Shown here piece by piece: positions 1-8,208 of a DNA stretch of 17,621 nt. The notes beneath the pieces were generated by a model. It was not told the origin of the DNA. It worked only from the letters and a program-made list of their open reading frames with translations, and searched no databases. Source of the stretch: an uncultured Christensenellaceae bacterium (GTDB lineage: Bacteria > Bacillota > Clostridia > Christensenellales > Aristaeellaceae). Positions within the stretch are counted from its first letter, which is position 1. Every line of letters starts with the position of its first letter. The stretch is taken from assembly GCA_905236495.1 (NCBI GenBank), contig CAJOPV010000169.1:1-17621 (forward strand). Direction: 5' to 3'. A program made the position numbers and the translations under genes.

Positions 1-351
1 GATCCCGATTTCACCCGCGGCACCCTGGAGGGCGATATCGCCCCCGGCGAAATCACCTTCTACCGCCTCCAGTGCGACAGCGAAGGCGTGCTGCGCTCCT
101 ACATCGCCGAGGGCGAAGTGCTGCCCGTAGCCACCACCTCCTTCGGCGGCATCGGCGTGTTCGCCATCAAGGAAATGGGCCGCTTCTACCGCCATGTGCT
201 GATCCAGAAGCGCTATCCGCACCACGGCGCCGTGGCCTTCGGTCATCACGGCAAGGCCCTGTTCGAGGTGTTCAAGTTCCTGGGCGTGAAGGACATCGGC
301 TACAACCAGCCCAAATCCCTCCCCTATCCCACGGAGAATCCCTGGGCATAA
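1..351 (+). CDS. L-fucose/L-arabinose isomerase family protein, C-terminal fragment
   Basis: The reading frame is open from base 1 and ends at TAA 349-351, leaving 116 C-terminal residues; the start lies outside the window. The stretch TLEGDIAPGEITFYRLQ, then IAEGEVLPV, FGGIGVFAI, MGRFYRHVLI, and PHHGAVAFGHHGKALFEVFK followed by LGV is characteristic of the C-terminal domain of the L-fucose isomerase / L-arabinose isomerase-like superfamily. Members interconvert an aldose and a ketose (fucose-fuculose or arabinose-ribulose) in the cytoplasm with a divalent metal. One of the histidines in the PHHG/FGHHG segment is probably a metal ligand (inference from the family). Which sugar is used cannot be decided from the fragment. 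It converges on the xylan operon, and pentose or deoxyhexose isomerisation would fit a plant-polysaccharide locus. The only candidate 3' structures are the inverted repeats that start 13 bp after the stop. Confidence 0.85.
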   Translation, partial: DPDFTRGTLEGDIAPGEITFYRLQCDSEGVLRSYIAEGEVLPVATTSFGGIGVFAIKEMGRFYRHVLIQKRYPHHGAVAFGHHGKALFEVFKFLGVKDIGYNQPKSLPYPTENPWA

Positions 352-363
352 GGGAAAAAACTT

Positions 364-583
364 ACGGGGGAAACCGCTCTTTGGAGTTGCACCGCGCGCC
401 TCTCACCTTACGCCCCGCGTCCACCCTTTCGGGGGCCGCGGGTTTCGGGCGGCAATGCAAGCATTGCTCGCCCTCAGCCGCCTTTGGCGGCGCTATGGGG
501 AGGCGCGCCACTTCTCCAAATAGCATGGCGTTTACCGCGTCGCAAACCTAAAGGTTTGCTCCTGATAGAGCGGTTTCCCCCGT
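364..583. repeat. 220-bp element bounded by perfect 17-bp inverted repeats (MITE-like or structured RNA)
   Basis: The left end ACGGGGGAAACCGCTCT (364-380) and right end AGAGCGGTTTCCCCCGT (567-583) are perfect reverse complements. Inside them is a second inverted pair, GCGCGCCTC (394-402) with GAGGCGCGC (500-508), and three short hairpins: GGGCG/GCAATG pairing with CATTGC/CGCCC (447-473, one unpaired T), GCCGCC-TTT-GGCGGC (477-491) and GCAAACC-TAAA-GGTTTGC (542-559). Terminal repeats plus a non-coding core resemble a miniature inverted-repeat transposable element. The nested stems also resemble a multibranch RNA. No direct target-site duplication is evident at the ends and no transposase is nearby. 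Confidence 0.55.
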
Positions 584-678
584 TCCTCTTTCCGAGAAAA
601 CCAATTCAATCTGTTGTTTTCAGAAAACCTTCCCGCTCACCGAAAGATGGGCGGGTTCGTTTGATTTTTGGAGGGGGT

Positions 679-724
679 GCAGGGGGGGGACCGTTCTTTG
701 GCTCCAAAGAACGGTCCCCCCTGC
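679..724. terminator. Strong hairpin between converging genes; possible bidirectional terminator
   Basis: The left arm GCA-G8-ACCGTTCTTT (679-699) pairs with AAAGAACGGT-C6-TGC (706-724). This gives a stem of about 19 bp with two surplus G residues; the central GGCTCC can extend it. It lies 17 bp beyond the GH67 stop codon, so it could end transcription from both converging genes. There is no U-tract on either side, so it is not a textbook intrinsic terminator. A dispersed REP-like palindrome is the alternative. Confidence 0.45.
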
Positions 725-741
725 CTTCGTTGTTTCCCCGT

Positions 742-2565
742 TTATTCGTATATCTTTCGCCCCTTCTTATCGTCAACGCCGCTGAGGCGATGGAAGAAGG
801 TGTTGGTTACGTCGCGCCATTCCCGGGCGTTCCTGATCTGCCGGTCCATGCGCTCCAGGGCCTCGGCCTTGTCGGCTTCCGGCAGGGACAGGGCGGAAAG
901 GACCGCCCGCATATCCTCCGCTTCCGCAGCGCCTTCAAAGTGATCGTCGTACAGGCGCTGGATCAGGGTGCGCCCATCCTTCATAATAAAATCATAGGGC
1001 AGCCGATGGAAAAAAAGCAGCAGCTTGTCCGGGCAGGTCCGGGGGTTTTCATACAGTTCCTTCAGCGCCGCCGGGTACTGGCTCACGTACCCGGTGCCCG
1101 TTTCCGTGCGGTCAATGCCCACGGCGTCCCGGCTGGCCCGGTTATAGGTGCCCCAGGCGTCAAATTCGTAGCCATAGGGGCTGGGGCCGTAGTGATCGTG
1201 GGGCCGCACCATCCAGCACAGGCCCAGGTTGGCGGTATATTTTTCATACGTTCGGGGGCTTTGGAGCAAAAGACGGCTCAGGGCTTCCGCCTGCTCCGCG
1301 CTTAGATCGTAGGTCAGCTTCACCCATTCCCGGATCACCTGCTCCGGCTCCGCGTCCGGGGCCCAGGCGAAGCGCCCGAAGGCGTACAGGTTCAGGGCGG
1401 CGAAGGGGTGCCCCGTCCAGTTATCGTCCCGGCCCAGGTTGCTGACGGCAGCCACGGCCTGCACCTTTTCAGGGCCCATCCGGCGGAAGATATCCTGCCA
1501 CAGGCAGGGCATGGCGAACAGGTCGATCTGATGGCCCGTGTATTCCTGGGCCAATTGCACCTCCAGGGCCAGGCGGGTCTTTTTCATGCCCAGCAGCAGG
1601 GGCGACAGCGGTTCCCGCACCTGGAAATCGAAGGGGCCATATTTTACCTGCACGGTCACATTATCGTCAAACTGCCCGTCCATGGGCTGATACAGGTCAT
1701 AGGCCGCCCGGGGACGATCCGTTTTCGTATCCCGCCAGTCCTGAAGGCAGTTATACACGAAGGCCCGCCAGACCAGCTGCCCTCCGTAGGGGCGGATGGC
1801 CCGGGCCAGCATGTTGGCCCCCTGGGCGTGGGTGCGCCCGTAGGCGTTGGGGCCGGGGCGATGCTCGCTGTCCGCCTTCACCAGGAACCCTTTCAGATCG
1901 GGGATGGCGGCCCAGACCGCCGCGGCCCGTTCCGCCCACCAGGCCGCCACCCGGCTGTCCAGGGGATCGGCGGTAGGCAGGCCCTCCTGCATGGGCTGGG
2001 AAAAATCGATGGAGAGCATCAGGCTGATCCCGAAGGGACGAAGGACAGCGGCGAATCGGGCCAGATCGGGCAAAAGGGAATCGGTCAGATGCTGGGCGGG
2101 CTGGTGCACGTTCACGTTGTTTACGCAGACCACGTTGACGCCGCAGCTTGCCAGCATCCGCCCCAGCTGCCGGATGCGGGCGGGGTCGTAATCGAAGGCG
2201 CCGCCTTCGAACCACATGGATCTTCCGGCATAGCCCCGCTCCACGGTGCCATCCATATTATCCCAGCAATCCAGCATGCGAAGGGGATAGAAAGGCGTCT
2301 TCCTGCCCTGTGGGATTTTGCCCGTTTCCAGGCCCCGGATCAGGGCGTAGGCGCCGTTCAAAACCCCCGTTTCCCCGCCGATCACGGCATAGCCATCCTG
2401 GTCGGGGAGGATCTCATAATCCTCCCGCCAATCCTTTCGCACCTCAAAGCGCACAGAACCGCACACCTGCCCGGCCTCGAACGCCGCCACCTCCAGGGGC
2501 GTTTTCAGCGTTTCGGGCACGGCGCTTTTCAGGGCTTTTACCCAGGTCAGCCTTTCATTCCACAT
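742..2565 (-). CDS. aguA: GH67 alpha-glucuronidase, cytoplasmic
   Basis: This 607-residue enzyme is expected to release (4-O-methyl-)D-glucuronic acid from the non-reducing end of aldouronic xylo-oligosaccharides. GH67 hallmarks are present: RMLDCWDNMDGTVERGYAG (about 96-114), KADSEHRPGP (230-239), WRAFVYN, FDDN, GPFDFQVREP (310-319) and LAQEYTG (338-344). By spacing against characterised GH67 enzymes, E234 is the catalytic acid and D313 and E341 are the activating bases. The more usual SEG next to the acid is SEH here. The ORF extends to ATG 2613, but the ATG at 2563-2565 has AGGGGAG 7 nt upstream and sits 13 bp past the GH39 stop, so I use it. No signal peptide is seen. It is the last gene of the GH2-MBL-GH39-GH67 operon. 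The length is a little short for the family (about 680 in Geobacillus), but the C-terminus with NTFFHRLSG and DKKGRKIY is complete. Confidence 0.95.
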   Translation of the reverse strand: MWNERLTWVKALKSAVPETLKTPLEVAAFEAGQVCGSVRFEVRKDWREDYEILPDQDGYAVIGGETGVLNGAYALIRGLETGKIPQGRKTPFYPLRMLDCWDNMDGTVERGYAGRSMWFEGGAFDYDPARIRQLGRMLASCGVNVVCVNNVNVHQPAQHLTDSLLPDLARFAAVLRPFGISLMLSIDFSQPMQEGLPTADPLDSRVAAWWAERAAAVWAAIPDLKGFLVKADSEHRPGPNAYGRTHAQGANMLARAIRPYGGQLVWRAFVYNCLQDWRDTKTDRPRAAYDLYQPMDGQFDDNVTVQVKYGPFDFQVREPLSPLLLGMKKTRLALEVQLAQEYTGHQIDLFAMPCLWQDIFRRMGPEKVQAVAAVSNLGRDDNWTGHPFAALNLYAFGRFAWAPDAEPEQVIREWVKLTYDLSAEQAEALSRLLLQSPRTYEKYTANLGLCWMVRPHDHYGPSPYGYEFDAWGTYNRASRDAVGIDRTETGTGYVSQYPAALKELYENPRTCPDKLLLFFHRLPYDFIMKDGRTLIQRLYDDHFEGAAEAEDMRAVLSALSLPEADKAEALERMDRQIRNAREWRDVTNTFFHRLSGVDDKKGRKIYE

Positions 2566-2572
2566 GCCGCTT

Positions 2573-2579
2573 CTCCCCT
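2573..2579 (-). promoter_or_regulatory. Ribosome binding site that fixes the GH67 start
   Basis: The reverse complement reads AGGGGAG, 7 nt before ATG 2563-2565. It lies inside the longer ORF, arguing that the upstream in-frame ATG at 2613 is not used. It overlaps the TAA of the GH39 gene (2579-2581), so the two genes are likely translationally coupled. Confidence 0.7.
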
Positions 2580-4054
2580 TATTCCTGGCAGTAATAGCCG
2601 TAATCATAGCCAAAATCTTCCGTTTTATGAACGGGCAGCGCCCGAAAACGAACCACGCTGTTTTTCCGAAGGGTGAGGCGCACCGTTCCGTTTTCCAGGG
2701 GGATCGCCTGACGCCGGGGCTTTCCCGCCTCCCGGAGGAACTGCAGTTGCTCGCCTGTCAATTGATCGGGCTCCCCCAGGACATGCCAGCAGCGAAGAGG
2801 ATCGCAGCTTTCCCGATCCACCGTTTCCAGCAGCGCCGCACCATCCATGGGCAGGGCAGCTTCCAGCGTCATATCCTCCCCCAAATTCCACAGCACCGCT
2901 TCGTACCCGCCGTCAGGCCGCTTTACGATCACGGCGTTTTCATCCCGATAGACGCAATCGCCCCGAAGGGACGCAAAAAAGGCGAAAGACCATAAGGTGG
3001 GCTTGGGGATCAGGCCGTTCGCCATCAGGCCGAAGCCGCCGTGGAAGGGCCGGGTGGGGATGCCCTGCTCCTCAAACACGTCCCCGAAGGTCCAGTAGCT
3101 GTACCCCGCCGCCACATCCCCCAGCTGCGACAGCAGGGCGGCGCACAGAGCGGCGTTTTCGTTGGTATCGTGAATGGGGCAGAAGGGGTTGTAGCTGGTG
3201 TTGAATTCGGTGATATACAGGGGCAGGCCCCGGTATTCCGGGAAGGAATCGATGATGCCCCGGGTGACGCGCATTTCCTCCAGCAGCGCTTCGGGGCTGT
3301 TCATCCGATGGTACAGATAGCGCCCCTTATGCTCCGGGGTCTGGCCCATGTAAGCGTGACGGGTGACGAAATCCACCGGCACATCGTTATCCCGGCAGAA
3401 GGCAAGGAAATCGGCGATCCATTGCTGGCTGCCCTCCCCGCCGCAGATGGCGGGGCCCCCTACCCGCATGCCGGGCAGCACTTTCTTTACCGCCGCGACG
3501 GTTTCTTGATACAGCCAAAGGTATTTGGGCTTATCGGCGTTTTCCCAGAAGCCGGGCAGATTGGGCTCGTTCCAGATTTCGCAGGGCCAGCTTTCCACTT
3601 CGTCCCTGCCGTAGCGTGCGATCAGGTGGCGCAGCGTTTCCTGTATCAGCCGAACCCATTCCCCCATTTCCCGGGGCGGCACGGTGTGGGCCTTCCAGTA
3701 AAACAGCGTTTGATCGCTGCCCGCCAGCTTTTCGGGCATGAACCCCAATTCCAGGAAGGGCTTTAAGCCGTTTTGCAAAAAGCTGTCCATCACCCGATCC
3801 AGGTAGGTAAAGCAGTACCACACCCGCTTTTCCTCGCCGGGAGGAGCAAATTCCTGATAAATCCCCATCTGATCGGAAAAGAGGCCGTGGCCCCGGATAT
3901 GCCGAAAATGGCACAGCGCCTGCACCGCCTTCAGCTGATCCTGATATTCCTGATGCAGCGCCAGGTCCAGCCGCCCGGTGCCTACGCAGTAATCCGTCAG
4001 GTTGCGAAACGCCGCCCGATCCCCCGGGTGGATCTCGATGCGCTTTTCTCTCAT
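2579..4054 (-). CDS. xynB: GH39 beta-xylosidase, cytoplasmic
   Basis: This 491-residue retaining glycosidase most likely removes xylose from the non-reducing ends of xylo-oligosaccharides. The GH39 signatures are clear: RHIRGHGLFSD near 51-61, CEIWNEPNLPGFW with acid/base E163, and YITEFNTSYNP with nucleophile E283. The following YSYWTFGDVFEE and GGFGLM segments belong to the same (beta/alpha)8 barrel, and about 120 C-terminal residues form the accessory beta domain (RPDGGYEAVLWN). Start ATG 4052-4054 has GGAGGGG just upstream and overlaps the stop of the metallo-hydrolase gene in an ATGA arrangement. No signal peptide is seen. GH39 also contains alpha-L-iduronidases and other specificities, but the GH10 and GH67 neighbours favour xylosidase. 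Confidence 0.93.
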   Translation of the reverse strand: MREKRIEIHPGDRAAFRNLTDYCVGTGRLDLALHQEYQDQLKAVQALCHFRHIRGHGLFSDQMGIYQEFAPPGEEKRVWYCFTYLDRVMDSFLQNGLKPFLELGFMPEKLAGSDQTLFYWKAHTVPPREMGEWVRLIQETLRHLIARYGRDEVESWPCEIWNEPNLPGFWENADKPKYLWLYQETVAAVKKVLPGMRVGGPAICGGEGSQQWIADFLAFCRDNDVPVDFVTRHAYMGQTPEHKGRYLYHRMNSPEALLEEMRVTRGIIDSFPEYRGLPLYITEFNTSYNPFCPIHDTNENAALCAALLSQLGDVAAGYSYWTFGDVFEEQGIPTRPFHGGFGLMANGLIPKPTLWSFAFFASLRGDCVYRDENAVIVKRPDGGYEAVLWNLGEDMTLEAALPMDGAALLETVDRESCDPLRCWHVLGEPDQLTGEQLQFLREAGKPRRQAIPLENGTVRLTLRKNSVVRFRALPVHKTEDFGYDYGYYCQE

Positions 4055-4839
4055 GCCCGGCCCCTCCCCCGCATAAATTTTTGCCAGTCGAACACAAATA
4101 CCTGTTCCTTGGGCAGAAAGACCTGCCGCGTCTCGGCTCCCACCCGCTGCCCGGCCTCCGAGGGCACGGCGGCGGAAAGCGCTTCGTCCGTAATGCCCCG
4201 CCAGAGGCTTTCCGGCATGTCCCGGTCATACATTTGGAACTGATGGGCGCACAGGGCTTTTTCAAAGGGCAGCGCCAGCAACCTTTCCACGTTGGCCCGA
4301 TAGTCCCGGGCGCTCAGCGCTTCCCGGAAAAACAGCCAGGTGCAGGGGTTCCAGTTATCCCCCGTCAAAAGCAGCTTATATTCCGGCACATACACCACCG
4401 CCGACCCCGGCGTATGCCCCGGGCAGGGGATGATCCGGGCGGTGAGAGCCCCCAGATCCATATCCCCTTCGGCAAGGGGCAGGGCCGGGGGCATGGGATC
4501 GGTGAGGAAGCGTTCGTCCGCAAACTCCCGGCCTCTGCCCCATACGTCCCGCCGCCAGAAATCCCCGGTGTAGGTCGTATAAACGGGGAAATCCTCCGGC
4601 AGCAGATACACCTCCGAAAACCACCGGCTGCCCAGGGCGTGATCGTGGTGCCCGTGGGTCAGCATCACGGTGAGGGGCCGATCCGTCAGGGCGCGCACAT
4701 ACGCGCCTATGTCCTCCGCACCGTAGCCCGTATCCACCAGCAGGGCAAGGTCCCGTCCCGCCAGCAGCGTCATGCAGACGCCCATGGCATCCTGGATGTG
4801 CCAAACGCCGGGGAAGGGCCGGAAGGATCGAAAGGCCAT
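4051..4839 (-). CDS. Metallo-beta-lactamase-fold hydrolase in a glycosidase operon
   Basis: The 262-residue product has the complete MBL-fold metal site: THGHHDH (61-67, with H62, H64, D66, H67), the GHTPGS histidine H142, GDN with bridging D161, and CAHQ with H199. This predicts a di-zinc or mixed-metal hydrolase. In the wider family (glyoxalase II, lactonases, arylsulfatase-like enzymes) such sites cleave thioesters, lactones, phosphoesters or amides, and I cannot name the substrate. The start ATG 4837-4839 directly abuts the TAA of the GH2 gene (4840-4842), has AAAGGAGG upstream, and the gene end overlaps the GH39 start (ATGA). It is therefore locked into the xylan operon by translation coupling. 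There is no signal peptide. A role on a lactone or ester derived from xylan side chains is possible (inference). A generic MBL housekeeping enzyme is the alternative. Confidence 0.85.
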   Translation of the reverse strand: MAFRSFRPFPGVWHIQDAMGVCMTLLAGRDLALLVDTGYGAEDIGAYVRALTDRPLTVMLTHGHHDHALGSRWFSEVYLLPEDFPVYTTYTGDFWRRDVWGRGREFADERFLTDPMPPALPLAEGDMDLGALTARIIPCPGHTPGSAVVYVPEYKLLLTGDNWNPCTWLFFREALSARDYRANVERLLALPFEKALCAHQFQMYDRDMPESLWRGITDEALSAAVPSEAGQRVGAETRQVFLPKEQVFVFDWQKFMRGRGRA

Positions 4840-7800
4840 TTACGCCTCCTTTACGGTAAAGCCGTAAAAATCGAATTGACTCCCCGGCAGGAACACGAAA
4901 TCCACCCGGCATTCCCCGGGGAACACCGCCAGGGGGAAGGCCTGGGCGCCCCGGTCACCGCCCTTGAACAGGCACATGGAGGTCTTCATTTCTCCATTCG
5001 GCCCCGTAACCTTCACGTGCACCGGGTTTTCCGGAAGGCTCGTTTGCCCCTCCAGCAGCAGCGTGACTTCGCCTTCCTTTTCAAAGGCCATATGCTCAAA
5101 CTGCAGCGTCACGTTGTTGCCGATCTCCCTGACGGCGGAGCCGTCCCTGCGGAAGCTGTCGCCATATACGCTGTCGGCCTCCCCGGCGGCGTTGAAGCGG
5201 CAGGCCCGGGACTGGCGGGCAAAGGAAAAGCCCTTCATATGCACCTTGCAATCCAGGGTAAAGCACAGGGTATGCACCCCCCGGAGCACCCTGGGCAGCC
5301 GATAGGTTTCGCTTTGGTAGGTGTTCCAGATGCTGGGCTTTTGGTAGCATAGATCGCAGATCTTTTCGCCCCCCGCACCGGGCACGCCATCCCACAGGCC
5401 CAGCTTATACAAATCCCCGTTCAGGGCGAAAATGGGCAGCGTGATCTCATCCGACCCCACGGGGCCGAAATCCACGTTGGAAAAGCCCACGGCGCTGTAC
5501 CCCTCCCGGGCGAAGGAAACGCCCTGCTCGTTGCCCGCGCCGATATCCCCCTGCCGCACGTCGCTGAGGGCCCCGGCGATAAAGCCGTAGGGGTCCAGCC
5601 CCATGGGCCCCATGCCCGTGACCGAAAACTCTGTGACCGACAGGACCCGGGGATGGGGATAGCCGTTGTTCGCCGTGGCCCGCAGATAGGCCTGCCCGTC
5701 CCCCAGGCCGGTGACGGTGACGGTGTCTCCCGCCTGGTCGATCCGGGCGCAGGGCATATCCACCCCCTCGCCGTTGACGATGCGGAAGGTGATTTTCTGG
5801 GCCGGGGCGCTTTCGGGAAGAATACGCACCCGGAAGGAAACGGCGGGATGTTCCGGGGTCAAATGAGGGTCGGACAGGGGGGTCAGATCAATCCTGCGGA
5901 TGGCCTCCCCCTCCGCTTTGGAGAAGCGTGCGCAGTCATCCGGGAATACGCGCTTTTCCCCGTCCGGGCCTTCGGATACGGTCAGGCGGATTTCCGCGGG
6001 GATCAGCCCCTCCCCTTCCGCCGTGACGGTGATCTCCCCGGGCCCCGCCTGGGCCCCGATCATAGCAAGCAGCCTGCCGGAAAACAGGCGGCGGCTGTCC
6101 TGCTTGTAGCCGTCCCGGTCGGCGCTGTCGCCGTTATCCAGCCCCAGCAGCACCCCGTTCCCCATCACCCGGATGCGCACCCGGTCCACGGCGTTTTCCA
6201 CCGCCCGGCCCTGGGCGTCCTGAACGGAAACGGCGATAAAGGCCATGTCCCCGCAGCCGCCCAGCAGCGCGGTGCGCTCCGGGGCCAGGACGAGCCTGAC
6301 GGGCTCCCCGGGGGTGCGCTTTTCCGTTTCGCACAGAAGCTTTCCCTTTTCGTCGTAGCTCCGGGCGGTCAGCACCCCCGGTTCAAAGGGCACCTGCCAC
6401 AGGGGCAGGCAGCCTTCCGCGTCCAGACGGTCCACCGCCTTGCGGCCCAGGGATCTGCCGTTGAGCAGCAGTTCGCAGAAAACGCCGTTGGTCATTACCG
6501 GCACATCGATGAGCTGGCCTTGGTTCCAGTCCCAGCTGACGCCTATATGGATCATGGGCGTATCCGTCCACATGGCCTGGTAGAAATAATAGCTGTCCTT
6601 GGGGAAGCAGGCCGTATCCGCCTGCCCGAAATAGCAGCTGCGGGTGTGGTAAGGCGTAGGCTCGCCGATATAATCGATGCCCGCCCAGATGAACTGGCCC
6701 AGGGTGTAGGGATTGTTCAGGTCGTCCGAAAGCAGCTTTCGTATATCCTTGGCTCCCCAGGAGGTATTGGAATTGAGCAGGGCGGAGCACTGCAGATCCT
6801 CGTCGGACAGGATATCCGCGGCCATGGGGAAATGATACACCCCCCGGCTCGCCAGGATGGAGCCCGTTTCGCTGCCGAAGATCGCCCAGTCCGGGTGCTG
6901 CCGGTGATGCTCCTCATAATACTTTTCGGCGTAGTTATAGCCCGGCAGCTTTACGATATCGGCGCACTTCTGCGCCCCTTGCCAGGGCATGTAATTGCTG
7001 CCGAAGGTGACGGGGGCGTGAAGGGTATCGTGCCTGCGCACCTCCTCCATGAGCAGCCGCGTCCATAGCTGCCCCCGGTCGGAGGCCTGCATATCGTAAA
7101 TCTCATTGCCGATGGACCAGAGGATCACGCTGGGGTGGCAGCGATCCCGCCGCACCCACTCGGCGACGCTCTGCCGATAGGTTTCCGGGAAAAACCGGGC
7201 GTTGTCATAGGGCGTCTTGGGCAATTCCCACATATCGAAAAGCTCGTCCATGACGAGGAGGCCCATCTTATCGCACAGGTCCAGCAGCTGCCGGGCGGGG
7301 GGATTGTGGGATGTCCTGACGGCGTTGGCCCCCATCTCTTGCATGACCCGAAGCTGCCTTTCCGCCGCCTTTTCGTAAAAGGCCGCCCCCAGGGCCCCCA
7401 GGTCGTGATGCAGGCATACGCCGTGGAGCTTGATGTGCTTCCCGTTGAGGAAAAAGCCCTTGTCCGGGTCGAACCGCGTCTCCCGGAAGCCCACATTCAT
7501 TTCTTCCGTCTGTTCTCCCAGGGTGATCCTCAGGCGGTACAGGGCGGGGCTTTCCACGCTCCAGGGGGCGATCCCCTTCACCCGCAGGGCGATCCGCCCG
7601 CCGGGGCCGTCAGCTTCCATATCGCCCCAGGCCAGCACCGCGCCGGATGGATCCAGCAGGGAAACCCGGGGCAGCGATCCCTCATCGGATAATTCCGCGC
7701 CCACGTTCAGCACCCATTCGTCTCCCTCCCGGGCGGTGTTTACGGAAAACCCGTCCGGCAGCATATGATGGCGGGGCAGGATATGCAGCCGCACGTCCCG

Positions 7801-8208
7801 AAAGATCCCCGCCCCGGAATACCAGCGGGAATTGGGGCTTTGATAGCGGATATGCACGGCGATCTCGTTTTCTCCCGGCTTCAGCAGCCCGGTGAGGCGC
7901 ACCGGGAAAGCGGTGTAGCCGTAGCGGTGGGTGCAGACCACCTGACCGTTCAGCAGGATATCGGCGTCCATATACACGCCGTCAAAATCCAGGATCACCG
8001 CTCGGTCATTGAGTTCGCCGTCGTTCGTCAGCGTTTTTCCGTACCATCCGTCCCCGGATAAGTACAAATCCTCCGCATGTCCGATGAGCCAATCGTGAGG
8101 CAGGACGACGGGCGTCTTATCCGCCCGCAGAAAATCATCGTACGCGCTGCCCAAAGGCAGCAGAGAAAATTCCCAGCCCTGATTCCATAAAACGCTCACG
8201 GAACGCAC
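4840..8208 (-). CDS. Large GH2 family beta-glycosidase with tandem C-terminal CBM6-like domains
   Basis: This 1122-residue protein has the GH2 layout: sugar-binding domain (about 8-145), immunoglobulin-like domain (150-245), and TIM barrel (246-555) with RTSHNPP, WSIGNEI (acid/base E369) and FGSETGS (nucleophile E447). A DUF4982-like domain (565-630) and a GH2 C-terminal domain with GNGVLLGLDNGD (640-745) follow. Then come a bacterial Ig-like domain (about 770-865) and two jelly-roll modules resembling CBM6: 895-998 (VGFSNVDFGP) and 1005-1122 (VYGDSFRRDG, IGNNVTLQFEHM). Likely activity is beta-galactosidase or a related exo-glycosidase; in this locus it may trim galactosyl or arabinosyl decorations (inference). 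No signal peptide is seen. The ORF starts with GTG 8206-8208; GTG at 8199 (preceded by GGGGTG) is an alternative start. It is the first gene of the operon and its start is captured by an inverted repeat. Confidence 0.9.
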   Translation of the reverse strand: MRSVSVLWNQGWEFSLLPLGSAYDDFLRADKTPVVLPHDWLIGHAEDLYLSGDGWYGKTLTNDGELNDRAVILDFDGVYMDADILLNGQVVCTHRYGYTAFPVRLTGLLKPGENEIAVHIRYQSPNSRWYSGAGIFRDVRLHILPRHHMLPDGFSVNTAREGDEWVLNVGAELSDEGSLPRVSLLDPSGAVLAWGDMEADGPGGRIALRVKGIAPWSVESPALYRLRITLGEQTEEMNVGFRETRFDPDKGFFLNGKHIKLHGVCLHHDLGALGAAFYEKAAERQLRVMQEMGANAVRTSHNPPARQLLDLCDKMGLLVMDELFDMWELPKTPYDNARFFPETYRQSVAEWVRRDRCHPSVILWSIGNEIYDMQASDRGQLWTRLLMEEVRRHDTLHAPVTFGSNYMPWQGAQKCADIVKLPGYNYAEKYYEEHHRQHPDWAIFGSETGSILASRGVYHFPMAADILSDEDLQCSALLNSNTSWGAKDIRKLLSDDLNNPYTLGQFIWAGIDYIGEPTPYHTRSCYFGQADTACFPKDSYYFYQAMWTDTPMIHIGVSWDWNQGQLIDVPVMTNGVFCELLLNGRSLGRKAVDRLDAEGCLPLWQVPFEPGVLTARSYDEKGKLLCETEKRTPGEPVRLVLAPERTALLGGCGDMAFIAVSVQDAQGRAVENAVDRVRIRVMGNGVLLGLDNGDSADRDGYKQDSRRLFSGRLLAMIGAQAGPGEITVTAEGEGLIPAEIRLTVSEGPDGEKRVFPDDCARFSKAEGEAIRRIDLTPLSDPHLTPEHPAVSFRVRILPESAPAQKITFRIVNGEGVDMPCARIDQAGDTVTVTGLGDGQAYLRATANNGYPHPRVLSVTEFSVTGMGPMGLDPYGFIAGALSDVRQGDIGAGNEQGVSFAREGYSAVGFSNVDFGPVGSDEITLPIFALNGDLYKLGLWDGVPGAGGEKICDLCYQKPSIWNTYQSETYRLPRVLRGVHTLCFTLDCKVHMKGFSFARQSRACRFNAAGEADSVYGDSFRRDGSAVREIGNNVTLQFEHMAFEKEGEVTLLLEGQTSLPENPVHVKVTGPNGEMKTSMCLFKGGDRGAQAFPLAVFPGECRVDFVFLPGSQFDFYGFTVKEA

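Larger units (their letters stand above)
352..741. other. Intergenic region between two converging genes, rich in inverted repeats
   Basis: This 390-bp stretch separates the convergent isomerase and GH67 genes. I see no convincing gene in it. It holds a nested inverted-repeat element (364-583), a short dyad GTTTTC-A-GAAAAC at 616-628 and a long hairpin with a G-tract arm (679-724). An open frame running through 484-1305 on the + strand is antisense to GH67 and looks like a GC-driven shadow. Confidence 0.7.

Noticed and set aside
484..1305. Rightward open frame of 273 codons at the end of the GH67 gene
   Set aside because: It is antisense to the conserved GH67 C-terminus, has no ribosome binding site and resembles no family; long antisense frames are expected at this GC content.
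2566..2613. N-terminal extension of GH67 to the ATG at 2613
   Set aside because: The extra 16 residues overlap the GH39 3' end, and a good ribosome binding site serves the internal ATG at 2565.
4081..5352. Rightward open frame of 423 codons opposite the MBL and GH2 genes
   Set aside because: The opposite strand encodes full MBL and GH2 motifs in tight operon spacing; the antisense frame has low-complexity G/P/H/Q-rich composition typical of a shadow.
5653..7068. Rightward open frame of 471 codons inside GH2
   Set aside because: It is antisense to the GH2 catalytic barrel and has neither a translation signal nor recognisable domains.
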